DNA of 64,000 bases from CAYMGM01 sp964390005 (GTDB lineage: Bacteria; Pseudomonadota; Alphaproteobacteria; UBA9219), in contig CAYMGM010000006.1 of NCBI GenBank assembly GCA_964390005.1, positions 42,445 to 106,444 of the forward strand, in the 5' to 3' direction. Positions 35,541 through 43,956 of the stretch are shown one piece after another. The translations under genes were made by a program, and so were the position numbers. The notes below the pieces were generated by a model that saw only the letters and a program-made list of their open reading frames with translations, had not been told where the DNA came from and ran no database searches. Each line of letters begins with the position of its first letter. Position 1 is the first letter of the stretch.

Positions 35541-35939
35541 TTATTTTGCGACACCAACGGCGGTTTTAAACAAGCCGATCATCTTATGATAAATCCCGAT
35601 AAACGATTGATAATCAACAGATGTCTTCGAAACATCCATCATCTGCTGCTCAAGATCGACCGAATTGCCGGTCGGGACCGTCTCAAAACTGCGCGCATTG
35701 ACCGTATCGACACTCGTCCCCGCCTGCGACGCTGGGCGCAAGTGACGTACATTGGTGACCTTCATTTTCTTGTCGACCTGTTCCATAGCGTCGGAAAAGG
35801 TAAACGGAACAAGGTCTTGAGCCTTGTACCCCGGCGTATTGGCATTGGCGACGTTTTCAGACAAAACAGCCAAACGCTGGCTTTGATAATTCATGCGATC
35901 GCCCAAAAGGCGCATAAGTCCCGTATCCATTAAAGACAT
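35541..35939 (-). CDS. flgB: Flagellar basal-body rod protein FlgB
   Basis: 132 residues. Contains NYQSQRLAVLSENVANANTP near the N-terminus, the rod-protein signature. It heads the minus-strand flagellar operon (flgB-flgC-fliE-fliQ-fliR-flhB-maf-rng-yacG). The 298 bases to the next plus-strand gene at 36238 should hold its promoter. Confidence 0.94.
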   Translation of the reverse strand: MSLMDTGLMRLLGDRMNYQSQRLAVLSENVANANTPGYKAQDLVPFTFSDAMEQVDKKMKVTNVRHLRPASQAGTSVDTVNARSFETVPTGNSVDLEQQMMDVSKTSVDYQSFIGIYHKMIGLFKTAVGVAK

Positions 35940-36237
35940 CAGCGAACTCCTTTAGGTTTCTGGGCCCCAGCCCTTTTCCAGAGGACAAGCGAAAATCATG
36001 CCAAAGACGAAACAATTCAACAGACGCGGCAGAAAGAAGGCGAACCCAGAGAGGCTCTGATAGAACGTTTTGATAGCCCCATCAAGTTTACGCGAAAAAA
36101 TGCCTTTCGCCAAGCCTTGTGAGACATTGGCGTCTTTCTTCGCATGTGGCGCAACAAGCATGCGCTTGGCGGCTTTGTTTAAAACTTTATCGACGAAAAG
36201 GCTTAGAAGGACCTTAGGGATCGTCTATGCTAACGTC

Positions 36238-36543
36238 ATGAAAGCGAATCAACCGTCTTCCCCCCTTCCCGTCGCCGTCGCCATTGAAGCCGCGAGCGAA
36301 CAAGGCCTCGCAACCGAACTGCCACGCATTGTCGCGGCTGGGCGCGGCAAAGTGGCCGAGCAAATTCTGGCGTTGGCCTTTGAAAAAGGGATCAAAGTCC
36401 GCGAAGATGCCGATCTTGCCAGCCTTTTGGCGCAAATGGAGCTAGACACCCCCATCCCCAGCGAGGCCATCGTCGCGGTTGCGGAAATCCTCGCCAAGGT
36501 TTACGAAGCCAATGCAGCGCAAATATCCGCTATTCCGCGCTAG
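36238..36543 (+). CDS. FlhB C-terminal-domain-like protein
   Basis: 101 residues from the ATG at 36238. PVAVAIEAASEQGLATELPRIVAAGRG and then ILALAFEKGIKVREDADLASLLAQMEL match the cytoplasmic tail of FlhB after its cleavage site, without membrane helices and without NPTH. Such stand-alone FlhB tails (FhlB, YlqH-like) accompany flagellar genes in many bacteria and their exact role is not settled. It starts a plus-strand group that runs into fliO and fliP. Confidence 0.8.
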   Translation: MKANQPSSPLPVAVAIEAASEQGLATELPRIVAAGRGKVAEQILALAFEKGIKVREDADLASLLAQMELDTPIPSEAIVAVAEILAKVYEANAAQISAIPR

Positions 36544-36597
36544 ACTCTATCTAGACTCTATTAAGTGTGTTCATCAGTAAAACGTTAAGGAAACGCA

Positions 36598-36906
36598 ATG
36601 TCTGAAAGCCCCCTACCTCACAACGATGCGATTTTGACCGAGCTGACCTCCCTGCAGGACTATCTAACGGCTGCGCAGCAAAAGCTGGAAACAGGCGAAA
36701 TCATGGGCGTCGAGGGCATCGAAGATCGTGTCTCGCAGCTGTGTAAAAACGTCATGGCCGCGCCGCCTGAACTGGGGCAATCCTATCTGCCCGGATTAAC
36801 GGCGCTGATCGAATCGATGAACCATTATGAAAAAGATTTGCGGACGCGCAGCGCAGCGCTGATCGCGACGCCGACCCAAAACGGAGACACGCATGGCGGG
36901 CGCTGA
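36598..36906 (+). CDS. Small helical protein in the fliO-fliP operon
   Basis: 102 residues, largely helical (ILTELTSLQDYLTAAQQKLE; LTALIESMNHYEKDLRTRS), no membrane segment. Its end overlaps the fliO start by 14 bases, so it is probably a flagellar accessory or chaperone-like protein. I cannot name the family. Confidence 0.7.
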   Translation: MSESPLPHNDAILTELTSLQDYLTAAQQKLETGEIMGVEGIEDRVSQLCKNVMAAPPELGQSYLPGLTALIESMNHYEKDLRTRSAALIATPTQNGDTHGGR

Positions 36907-37219
36907 ACCGATCTCGGACGGACTTCTGTTCCTGCATTTTTTCGCGGGGATTGCCATTGTCCTGTCGTTGATCGGCGCACTGGCCTTCGGCTTACGTTAT
37001 GCCATGATGAAAGGTTGGATTCGCGGGGGCTTGCCCCGGGGCGACACCCGGCGTTTGCAACTTTGCGAAACGCTTCCTTTGGACACGCGACGGCGTCTGG
37101 CGCTTGTCAGGTGCGACGAAACCGCGTATTTGCTATTGCTGGGGCCGGATCATTCGGTTCTTGTCGCCGCCCTTCCCGCCACGCCGCCTTCTTTGCCCCC
37201 ACCGCCGCACGCTTCATGA
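36893..37219 (+). CDS. fliO: Flagellar biosynthetic protein FliO
   Basis: 108 residues. One membrane helix about 12-36 (FLHFFAGIAIVLSLIGALAFG), then a small beta-rich domain with LQLCETLPLDTRRRLALVRCDETAYLLLLGP, the FliO pattern in which a cofactor-free SH3-like domain follows. Overlaps both neighbours, with fliP beginning inside its last codons. Confidence 0.87.
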   Translation: MAGAEPISDGLLFLHFFAGIAIVLSLIGALAFGLRYAMMKGWIRGGLPRGDTRRLQLCETLPLDTRRRLALVRCDETAYLLLLGPDHSVLVAALPATPPSLPPPPHAS

Positions 37220-38073
37220 CTCGTTTCTTTTCCTTTCGCGCTTTGTGCGCCCAGTTTTTCGCTAACCGATGGACGCAGGCTTGCTTTCTTGCGCTTTTGA
37301 TCGTCGGCGCTTTTTTCCTCTATGGCACGCCCGAAGCTCTTGCCCAGACCTTAAGCTTGAACATGGGCCAGGGCCCCACGACGAGCGCGCGTTTGGTGCA
37401 GTTATCGCTGTTAGTCACCGTTTTGGCGTTGGCACCGTCTATTTTGGTGATGGTGACCTGCTTTACGCGCATTGTCGTTGTTTTGTCATTTCTGCGTTCG
37501 GCCATCGGCATTCAGCAAACGCCGCCCAACACCGTTTTGATCAGCCTTGCTTTATTTCTAACCCTTTTCGTCATGCAGCCGACCTTGGACAAGGCCTGGG
37601 ACGACGCGGTGCGCCCCTTGATGGCAGGCGAGATTGATGAAGAGTTAGCCTTTTCACGCGGGGTTGAGCCTTTCCAAGCCTTTATGTTGGCCCATACGCG
37701 CGAAAAAGATTTAGCTCTGTTTATGAACATGGCCCATCTGGACAAGGATCAGCCCGCAACCAAGAAAAAAACGCAGCCCGATAGCAAAAACCCCAACGCC
37801 AATCAAACCGATACGACGATCGAAACGCCGCTGCGGGCGCTTATTCCGGCCTTTATGATCTCGGAACTGCGCCGCGCTTTCGAAATTGGCTTTTTGCTTT
37901 TCCTGCCTTTCTTGATCATCGATATGGTGGTCGCGTCGATCTTGATGTCGATGGGCATGATGATGTTGCCACCTTCCAGCATTTCCTTGCCTTTCAAGAT
38001 CATCTTCTTCGTGCTGGTTGACGGGTGGTATCTCATCGCCGGAAGCCTTGTCCAAAGCTATGGCGGCGGATAG
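37216..38073 (+). CDS. fliP: Flagellar export gate protein FliP
   Basis: 285 residues. A signal-like N-terminus about 1-42 with a cleavable look, then four helices. Core motifs ILVMVTCFTRIVVVLSFLRS and TPPNTVLISLALFLTLFVMQ are diagnostic, as are PFLIIDMVVASILMSMGMMM and VDGWYLIAGSLVQSY. The ATG at 37216 overlaps the fliO stop. It completes the export gate (FliO, P, Q, R, FlhB) in this locus. Confidence 0.96.
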   Translation: MTRFFSFRALCAQFFANRWTQACFLALLIVGAFFLYGTPEALAQTLSLNMGQGPTTSARLVQLSLLVTVLALAPSILVMVTCFTRIVVVLSFLRSAIGIQQTPPNTVLISLALFLTLFVMQPTLDKAWDDAVRPLMAGEIDEELAFSRGVEPFQAFMLAHTREKDLALFMNMAHLDKDQPATKKKTQPDSKNPNANQTDTTIETPLRALIPAFMISELRRAFEIGFLLFLPFLIIDMVVASILMSMGMMMLPPSSISLPFKIIFFVLVDGWYLIAGSLVQSYGGG

Positions 38074-38154
38074 TTTTTTAACCTTTCGTGTGCTAAACCT
38101 TCGCCTGCGTTTATTGTTACGGTCCTTCCGTAGATGTTCCCTTAAGGTGGTATC

Positions 38155-39126
38155 ATGGCTGCTAGAAAATTGAACGAATTGGATTTCGTCGATCTTTATG
38201 TCTGTCTAGAAGGCGACGCGCCGCCACATTTTCATCAATCCCCCGTCCCCGGCGCGAATGAGGGCAGCATCGACATCCCCCCTGAGTTTCGTGAATCGGT
38301 CGAAAGCCTAACGCTTTACCTCAAGGAAAAGTTCGTCGAAGACGAAATGGGCATTACCTACGAAGGCGTTCGCCTGCGTGCAGCCAAAGTTCGGACAGCA
38401 ACGGGCTCATCTTGGGCCGCTTTGCGCAAAATCAACGCTTTGCCGCCGCCTTTGGAAAAGCTGGGCCTGCCCGCTGGCCTTCTCCCCCATATGCGCGCGC
38501 TGGGCAAGCGAGACGGTTTGATCGTTCTTTGCGGCGCGACGGGCCAGGGCAAAACGACAACCTGCTGTTCGCTATTGGCCGATTATCTGAAAAATATCGG
38601 CGGCGTCGCTTTTTCGATTGAAGATCCGGTGGAATACGATTTGGAAGGCCGTCACGGCGATAGCGGTTATTGCTTCCAGTCGGAAATCCGGGAAGATCAC
38701 GAATGGGCCGAGATGCTAAAACGTAGCCTGCGGTGGCACCCCCGTTATATTTTCGTGGGCGAAATCCGAACGCCTGACGCGGCCAATCAGCTTTTACGCG
38801 CCGCGACGTCGGGCCACTTGGTCTTGACCACCATCCACGCCGGAACCATCGAAGAAGCGTTGGAAGGCCTTTTGCAACTTGGCGAGCAAGCTGTTGGCGA
38901 CCGCGCGACGTCGCTTTTGGCTTCGGGCCTGACGGGGATCTTCCACCAAATGCTGACGCCGCATGGCCTGAATGCGACCTTCTATATGACCGAACCAGGC
39001 AACCCAGCGTCGCCCTTCCGCAACTGCATTCGCGAACGCCGTATTGGACAAACGCGAACCTTTATCGATCAACAATACGCTCTCTTCATGCAAAATGGCC
39101 GCTTGTTCCGTGGTAGCGACAACTGA
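38155..39126 (+). CDS. PilT/DotB-type secretion ATPase
   Basis: Hexameric ATPase of the type II/IV secretion superfamily, 323 residues. The N-terminal domain covers about 1-115. Walker A is GATGQGKTTT (about 124-133), the Asp box follows in FSIEDPVEYD, and the Walker B-like IFVGEIRTPDAANQLLRAAT and His-box TTIHAGTIEEAL are clear. It lacks the long N-terminal zinc domain of PilB-type ATPases. A retraction ATPase (PilT) or a DotB-like type IVB secretion ATPase both fit. Neither pilus nor Dot/Icm genes adjoin; a prepilin lies at 47671. Confidence 0.82.
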   Translation: MAARKLNELDFVDLYVCLEGDAPPHFHQSPVPGANEGSIDIPPEFRESVESLTLYLKEKFVEDEMGITYEGVRLRAAKVRTATGSSWAALRKINALPPPLEKLGLPAGLLPHMRALGKRDGLIVLCGATGQGKTTTCCSLLADYLKNIGGVAFSIEDPVEYDLEGRHGDSGYCFQSEIREDHEWAEMLKRSLRWHPRYIFVGEIRTPDAANQLLRAATSGHLVLTTIHAGTIEEALEGLLQLGEQAVGDRATSLLASGLTGIFHQMLTPHGLNATFYMTEPGNPASPFRNCIRERRIGQTRTFIDQQYALFMQNGRLFRGSDN

Positions 39127-39159
39127 TGCCGCGAAACCCGTCCTTAAAGGAAAAGTTAC

Positions 39160-41958
39160 ATGACAGCGCCTCTTTTTCCTTCTCTTGCCGCGCTAACAGA
39201 TGCTTATGCGCGCTATGAAAAAGACCCTGTCGGCGAAGGAAGCGCGCTGTCGCTGAAAGCTTTCTTCGATGCCTTATCGCCTGAAGCGCGGCAAGATCTT
39301 CACCAAAGGGCCTGTTTAGGCGCCGAAGCCGCTGCCGAGCCCGCGCCCGGCGAATTGCTAGACAGCATTCGCGCCGTTATGCTGATCCGCGCGACGCGCA
39401 CCCGCGGCCATTTGGCTGCGCGTTTAGACCCGCTAGGATTGACGCCGCCCCCCTATCACCCTGAATTAGACCCAGCAGCGTATGGTTTTACCGACGCCGA
39501 CATGGATCGGCCTATTTTCTTAGGCGGCATGCTGGGCCGACAAACAGCCAGCATGCGGGAAATTGTCGCCCTTTTAAAACAAACCTATGAAGGGCCTTTG
39601 GGGATCGAGTTTATCCATCTACAAAATCCGGCGGCCAAAGCGTGGATTCAAGATTATTTGGAAAGCACGCCCCTGCAAAGCGCGCAAAGTCATGACGAAA
39701 GCGCGCACGTTCTGCAAAGCCTCGTCAAAGCCGAATGTTTTGAATCGTTCCTTCAGCGCCACTTTCCCTCTTCAGGGCTTTTCAGCCTAGAGGGCGGCGA
39801 AGCGCTTCTTCCTCTGTTGGAGGCGCTGTTGGGCCAAGCCGGACACGGCGGGCTTGAACAAGTCGTCATTGGCATGGCGCATCGCGGACGACTGAATCTT
39901 TTGTGTCATTTGATCGGCAAACCTTATGCCGTGTTATTCGCCGCGCTTCGCAACAATATCGCCGCGCCCGATATCGCTCATTTTTCGGGCGATCTGGCGT
40001 GCCATTTAGGCGCCTCGGCGGACCGCCTTTTCGACGGCAAACGCCTTCATCTCAGCCTGTCGGCCAATCCTTCCCATCTTGGTATCGTTGCGCCAATCGT
40101 TATGGGCCGCGTCCGCGCCAAACAGGACGATCCGCTTTCGCTTATTCAAGCGGGCGCGGCGGCACGTCATAAGATTCTGGGCCTTGTCATTCATGGCGAC
40201 GCCGCTTTTGCAGGGCAAGGCATTGTCGCCGAAACGCTCAATTTGACAAATCTCAGTGGTTACAAAACAGGCGGCATGATCCACGTCGTCATCAACAATC
40301 AAATTGGCTATACGACCGCGCCCGATCATTTTCATTCAGGCATCCATTGCACGGATCTTGCCAAAACGGTTCAAGCCCCCATCCTTCATGTCAATGCCGA
40401 CGATCCTGAAAGCGTTGTGTTTGCGGCGCGTCTGGCTGCGTCCTTCCGTCAAAAGTTCCATACGGACATTGTCATTGATCTTGTCTGCTATCGCCGTCAC
40501 GGCCATGACGAAAAAGACGAGCCGTTTTCGTCGCACCCTCTTTTATACGACGCCATCGCCAAGCATCCGACCGTTTCCGATATCTATGCGCAGCGTCAAA
40601 TCGAAAAAGGCCTGTTACGGGGAGACGAAAAAGATAGTCTCAAAGCGGCGGCCGAAGCCGAACTTTCCGCAGCCCTCGACAAAGCCCAAAACATAACGTC
40701 GGAAAAAGCCGATTGGTTGGAAGGCAATTGGCACGGCATAGAAGTCGGAAGCGATGACAACAAAACGGCCAACACCGGCGTTCCTCTTTTAAGTCTGAAC
40801 CTGATCGCCGACAAACTTTACCGCCTGCCCGGCGGCTTTCGCCCCCACCACAGTGTCGCCGAGATCATACGAACGCGCGGCCTCGCGGTTGAAACAGGCC
40901 TGCCTGTCGATTGGCCGACAGCCGAAGCGTTGGCCTTTGGATCTTTGTTAACCGAAGGCTTTGCCGTACGTCTTTCAGGTCAAGACAGCATGCGCGGCGT
41001 TGCGTTTCCGCGCCATGCGCGCCTGGTCGATCAAGATACGGGCGCCGCCTTCATCCCGCTTGACAACATTTCGCCCGATCAGGCCCGCTTTACCGGCCTT
41101 GACAGCCCCCTGTCCGAAGCCGCCGTTTTGGCGTTTGAATATGGCTTTTCCACCGTCGATCCCGAAACGCTTGTGTGCTGGGAAGCGCAAAGCGGCGATT
41201 TTGCCAATACGGCTCAGGTCGTCATTGATCAAATTATCGCCTCGGCTGAAACCAAGTGGCTGCGCATGTCGGGTTTGACGCTTTTGCTGCCCCATGGCTT
41301 CGAAGGCCAGGGGGCCGAGCATTCGTCAGCCCGTATGGAACGTTTTTTACAGATCTCTGCCGACGACAACTGGGTTGTTGCCGTTCCATCGACGCCTGCC
41401 AACTATTTCCATATTTTGCGCAAACAGGTCAAAGCGCGCGTCCGTAAACCGCTTATTTTATTCACGCCCAAAAAGATGGCAACGGATCCGGCCGCAACCT
41501 CGCCTCTCTTCGAAATGGGAACAGGCACACGTTTCCAAGCCGTCCTTGGCGACCCGTCAGGCGATCTTGTTGCAGATCAAGCGATCCGGCGCGTTATCGT
41601 CTGCACGGGCCGTGTTTTTTACGATCTTGCCGCGCGACGGGCGGCTTGCGGTGTCAAAGATGTCGCCTTGGTTCGGCTGGAACAGCTTTACCCCTTCCCG
41701 ACGGACGCCTTGCGTCAAGAACTGGCGCTTTATCCGAACGCTGAAATCGTTTGGTGCCAGGAAGAGCCTGAAAATATGGGCGCATGGTTCTTTGTCGAAA
41801 ACAAAATCAACGCCTTGTTGCGCGATATGGGGCGTGAACGCCCCTTTGTCCGCGGGCTTTACCGGCCCGAGGCGGCAACGCCTGCCGCGGGATCGAAAGC
41901 GCGTCATTTGCAAGAGCAAGATTTTTTATTACGCGCCGCGCTTCAAAAGGCCGATTAA
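39160..41958 (+). CDS. sucA: 2-oxoglutarate dehydrogenase E1 component
   Basis: Thiamine-diphosphate-dependent decarboxylase of the TCA cycle, 932 residues. GMAHRGRLNLLCHLIGKPYA, then HGDAAFAGQGIVAETLNLTN with NNQIGYTTAPDH and CYRRHGHDE form the ThDP site. A C-terminal transketolase-like half follows (LLLPHGFEGQGAEHSSARME; VWCQEEPENMGAWFF). Ribosome site AGGAAAAG precedes the ATG. sucB and lpd, usually next, are absent here; instead a deaminase and a LOG-family gene follow. Confidence 0.97.
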   Translation: MTAPLFPSLAALTDAYARYEKDPVGEGSALSLKAFFDALSPEARQDLHQRACLGAEAAAEPAPGELLDSIRAVMLIRATRTRGHLAARLDPLGLTPPPYHPELDPAAYGFTDADMDRPIFLGGMLGRQTASMREIVALLKQTYEGPLGIEFIHLQNPAAKAWIQDYLESTPLQSAQSHDESAHVLQSLVKAECFESFLQRHFPSSGLFSLEGGEALLPLLEALLGQAGHGGLEQVVIGMAHRGRLNLLCHLIGKPYAVLFAALRNNIAAPDIAHFSGDLACHLGASADRLFDGKRLHLSLSANPSHLGIVAPIVMGRVRAKQDDPLSLIQAGAAARHKILGLVIHGDAAFAGQGIVAETLNLTNLSGYKTGGMIHVVINNQIGYTTAPDHFHSGIHCTDLAKTVQAPILHVNADDPESVVFAARLAASFRQKFHTDIVIDLVCYRRHGHDEKDEPFSSHPLLYDAIAKHPTVSDIYAQRQIEKGLLRGDEKDSLKAAAEAELSAALDKAQNITSEKADWLEGNWHGIEVGSDDNKTANTGVPLLSLNLIADKLYRLPGGFRPHHSVAEIIRTRGLAVETGLPVDWPTAEALAFGSLLTEGFAVRLSGQDSMRGVAFPRHARLVDQDTGAAFIPLDNISPDQARFTGLDSPLSEAAVLAFEYGFSTVDPETLVCWEAQSGDFANTAQVVIDQIIASAETKWLRMSGLTLLLPHGFEGQGAEHSSARMERFLQISADDNWVVAVPSTPANYFHILRKQVKARVRKPLILFTPKKMATDPAATSPLFEMGTGTRFQAVLGDPSGDLVADQAIRRVIVCTGRVFYDLAARRAACGVKDVALVRLEQLYPFPTDALRQELALYPNAEIVWCQEEPENMGAWFFVENKINALLRDMGRERPFVRGLYRPEAATPAAGSKARHLQEQDFLLRAALQKAD

Positions 41959-41998
41959 CTATAAAACGGCCTTTGACGAACGGCCTTAGAACGATTAC

Positions 41999-42034
41999 AA
42001 GCCCTGTTATTCAAAACGTTTTTTTACAGGGCTT
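41999..42034 (+). promoter_or_regulatory. Perfect hairpin enclosing the ribosome site of the deaminase gene
   Basis: AAGCCCTGT (41999-42007) pairs with ACAGGGCTT (42026-42034), 9 bp, with an 18-base AT-rich loop. The right arm contains the ribosome site AGGG, and the ATG at 42037 begins two bases later. In the folded form the ribosome site is paired, so translation may be gated. A second stem, AAAGGCCG/CGGCCTTT, sits across the sucA stop just upstream. Confidence 0.6.
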
Positions 42035-42036
42035 TG

Positions 42037-42819
42037 ATGTCGCCGAAGATTATAAACCGTCTGACCGACCTTTTATCGGAAAAAACGCTTAGGGTCTCGC
42101 GGATTTTGGATCCGCAAAACGCTTTGGTTTTTGACGCCCCAACCCCCGAAGCTTTTCAAGCGCAAGCCTGCCTTTACGCGCAGTGTGCAAGCCAAACATT
42201 CAAAAAACACCGCGCGGATTTATTTGAAATCGCGGGCCGCATCCGCGATATCAAGCGCAGAAACTGGATGAACGATCCAGATATCGTCAACATGTGGTTT
42301 CAAGTCACCACACAATATTTACAGCGCTTTAGTGAACACCCTTCCAAAGCGGTCGCCGCCATCGTCGTCGATGCCAACAACAATATGATTTGCTGGGGCG
42401 TTAACCGCATTCCCGCTGGTATTGGCCGCCTACCCGCCCGCTATGCGGAAGGGATTCGTAAAAACTATATCGTTTGCGCCGAGCGCAACATGTTCGCCCA
42501 CTACCAAGGGTTAGGAATCACGCTGTTCGACGGCCTGACGCCATCCGATGCGGCTATCCGCGAAACGGTTGTCAATTATTCAGACAGCACGATCTATTGG
42601 GGCAGCCAAAGACCTTTGCCCGAAGGCAGCACGATGTTCGTCTCCAACCTGCCCTGCACGGCCTGCCGCGAAGCCATCATCGCGCATCGCCCAGAAACCT
42701 TTGTCACAGATTTCGAAGCCGGATCGCACTTCAAGCGCGCCGGATCGCGCCGCGAAAACTACAAAGCCATGTGCGCCGCTGGCATCAAAGTTCTTAACAT
42801 TCACCAAATAGCCGCCTAA
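42037..42819 (+). CDS. Zinc-dependent cytidine/dCMP deaminase-like protein
   Basis: 260 residues from the ATG at 42037; a TTG at 42034 is also in frame. The deaminase core is about 105-215: VCAERNMFAH holds zinc ligand Cys147 and proton-shuttle Glu149, and LPCTACREAI holds Cys207 and Cys210. This C-A-E plus P-C-x2-C set is that of the cytidine deaminase superfamily. The 100-residue N-terminal extension (helical, ending near HPSKAVAAIVVDANNN) is unusual, so I would not call it a standard dCMP deaminase. It is 13 bases upstream of the LOG-family gene and likely coupled. Confidence 0.75.
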   Translation: MSPKIINRLTDLLSEKTLRVSRILDPQNALVFDAPTPEAFQAQACLYAQCASQTFKKHRADLFEIAGRIRDIKRRNWMNDPDIVNMWFQVTTQYLQRFSEHPSKAVAAIVVDANNNMICWGVNRIPAGIGRLPARYAEGIRKNYIVCAERNMFAHYQGLGITLFDGLTPSDAAIRETVVNYSDSTIYWGSQRPLPEGSTMFVSNLPCTACREAIIAHRPETFVTDFEAGSHFKRAGSRRENYKAMCAAGIKVLNIHQIAA

Positions 42820-42832
42820 GGAACACCCCAAA

Positions 42833-43867
42833 ATGAGCAAAATGGATTTCTTTTTCCCAGCTTTTCCCCCGGCCATTGATCCAGACGACGCCATCGGCGT
42901 TGCGCAAAACTATCTGCAAACGGATCTTGGCAATATGAAGCCCCTGCTCAACGCTTGGGAAGCCGTGCGCAACCAGCCCGTTGCCAAAGATCCAGCCGCT
43001 TTGCTGACCATCAATTTTGCGCCGGAAGGCATGGTCTTCAGCGAAGGCGGCCTTTCTAAATATCTCTTACGCCCCGGCATTTCGGTCGATGCGTGTTCAA
43101 AGCTTGGCAACGATCCTCTTTTTGCGCAAGAAGCGGCAGAACTGGGTCGCTGGATCGCCTTGTGCGGCTTTAATCTGTTTTACGGCGGCGGCAATAGCGG
43201 CCTGATGGGCGTCCTGAAAGACGCCTTTATCGAGACCCGTAATGAGCTTGTACGCAGTGGCAAAGGTTTTGCGCATCAATATGCGATCCAAGTTTTCCCG
43301 TCCTGCTTTACCAGCTATTGCGAATATAAAAATGTCAGCGGCCTAAAAGCCTCGAACGAAGGCATTTGCAACACCGCTGACGCGGCGATCGTCACAACGG
43401 GCGGTCTTGTCAACCGGATCAACAACTTGCTGAACTTACAGGTCGGTATTTTTGGCCTTGTGGGATCCATGGGCACGCTCGGCGAAGAAGTCGATGCCTA
43501 TGTCCGCACGAAAATTGGCCGTTTTGATACGCCTTTGGTGTTGATTAATACGAAAAACTTCTATGCTCACTTGGTGGCCCATGCCGACCAGATCGTGGCC
43601 TGCGAATTGGATTATCCCTCCAGCCGCGAGATCGTGCATGTGGCTCCCAATCCGGCGGCTGGCATGGACATGATGCAAGATCTATTGACCGCCAAAGGTT
43701 TTGTCCTGAACAAAGCCTATAACAACCAAATCGAAGCCTTCAGCAAGGTTTATGACCGCGATGTCGTTCTGGGCCGCAAGGTGGGACCGACCTTGGTGGC
43801 GCCGGGCCGCAATGCGTACCTCGCCCAAAAGGCCGCGCAAGAAGGCATCTTGGTCGTTGGTTTATAA
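42833..43867 (+). CDS. LOG-family (lysine-decarboxylase-like) nucleotide hydrolase-like protein
   Basis: 344 residues. A Rossmann-type domain starts at about 105 with LCGFNLFYGGGNSGLMGVLK (glycine-rich nucleotide site), and GSMGTLGEE at 211-219 matches the PGGxGTxxE signature of LOG proteins with Pro and one Gly replaced. A preceding stretch ADAAIVTTGG also resembles this strand, so the motif may be split by an insertion. LOG proteins cleave the N-glycosidic bond of nucleoside monophosphates. Divergent from standard PpnN or LOG. GGAA precedes the ATG. Confidence 0.7.
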   Translation: MSKMDFFFPAFPPAIDPDDAIGVAQNYLQTDLGNMKPLLNAWEAVRNQPVAKDPAALLTINFAPEGMVFSEGGLSKYLLRPGISVDACSKLGNDPLFAQEAAELGRWIALCGFNLFYGGGNSGLMGVLKDAFIETRNELVRSGKGFAHQYAIQVFPSCFTSYCEYKNVSGLKASNEGICNTADAAIVTTGGLVNRINNLLNLQVGIFGLVGSMGTLGEEVDAYVRTKIGRFDTPLVLINTKNFYAHLVAHADQIVACELDYPSSREIVHVAPNPAAGMDMMQDLLTAKGFVLNKAYNNQIEAFSKVYDRDVVLGRKVGPTLVAPGRNAYLAQKAAQEGILVVGL

Positions 43868-43956
43868 AAGCTGGCCGGAAAGCCCTTGAAAAAGCCTTGT
43901 TTGGGCTTTAGGGAATGTCCTGACTATTGTTTCGTCGGACACAAGGGCTCACAGCC

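Noticed and set aside
35952..36161. 69-codon minus-strand frame between flgB and the FlhB-tail gene
   Set aside because: No ribosome site and atypical composition; it sits in the divergent promoter region.
43879..43909. AAAGCCC / GGGCTTT stem after the LOG-family gene
   Set aside because: Long loop and no T-tract; only a weak terminator at best.
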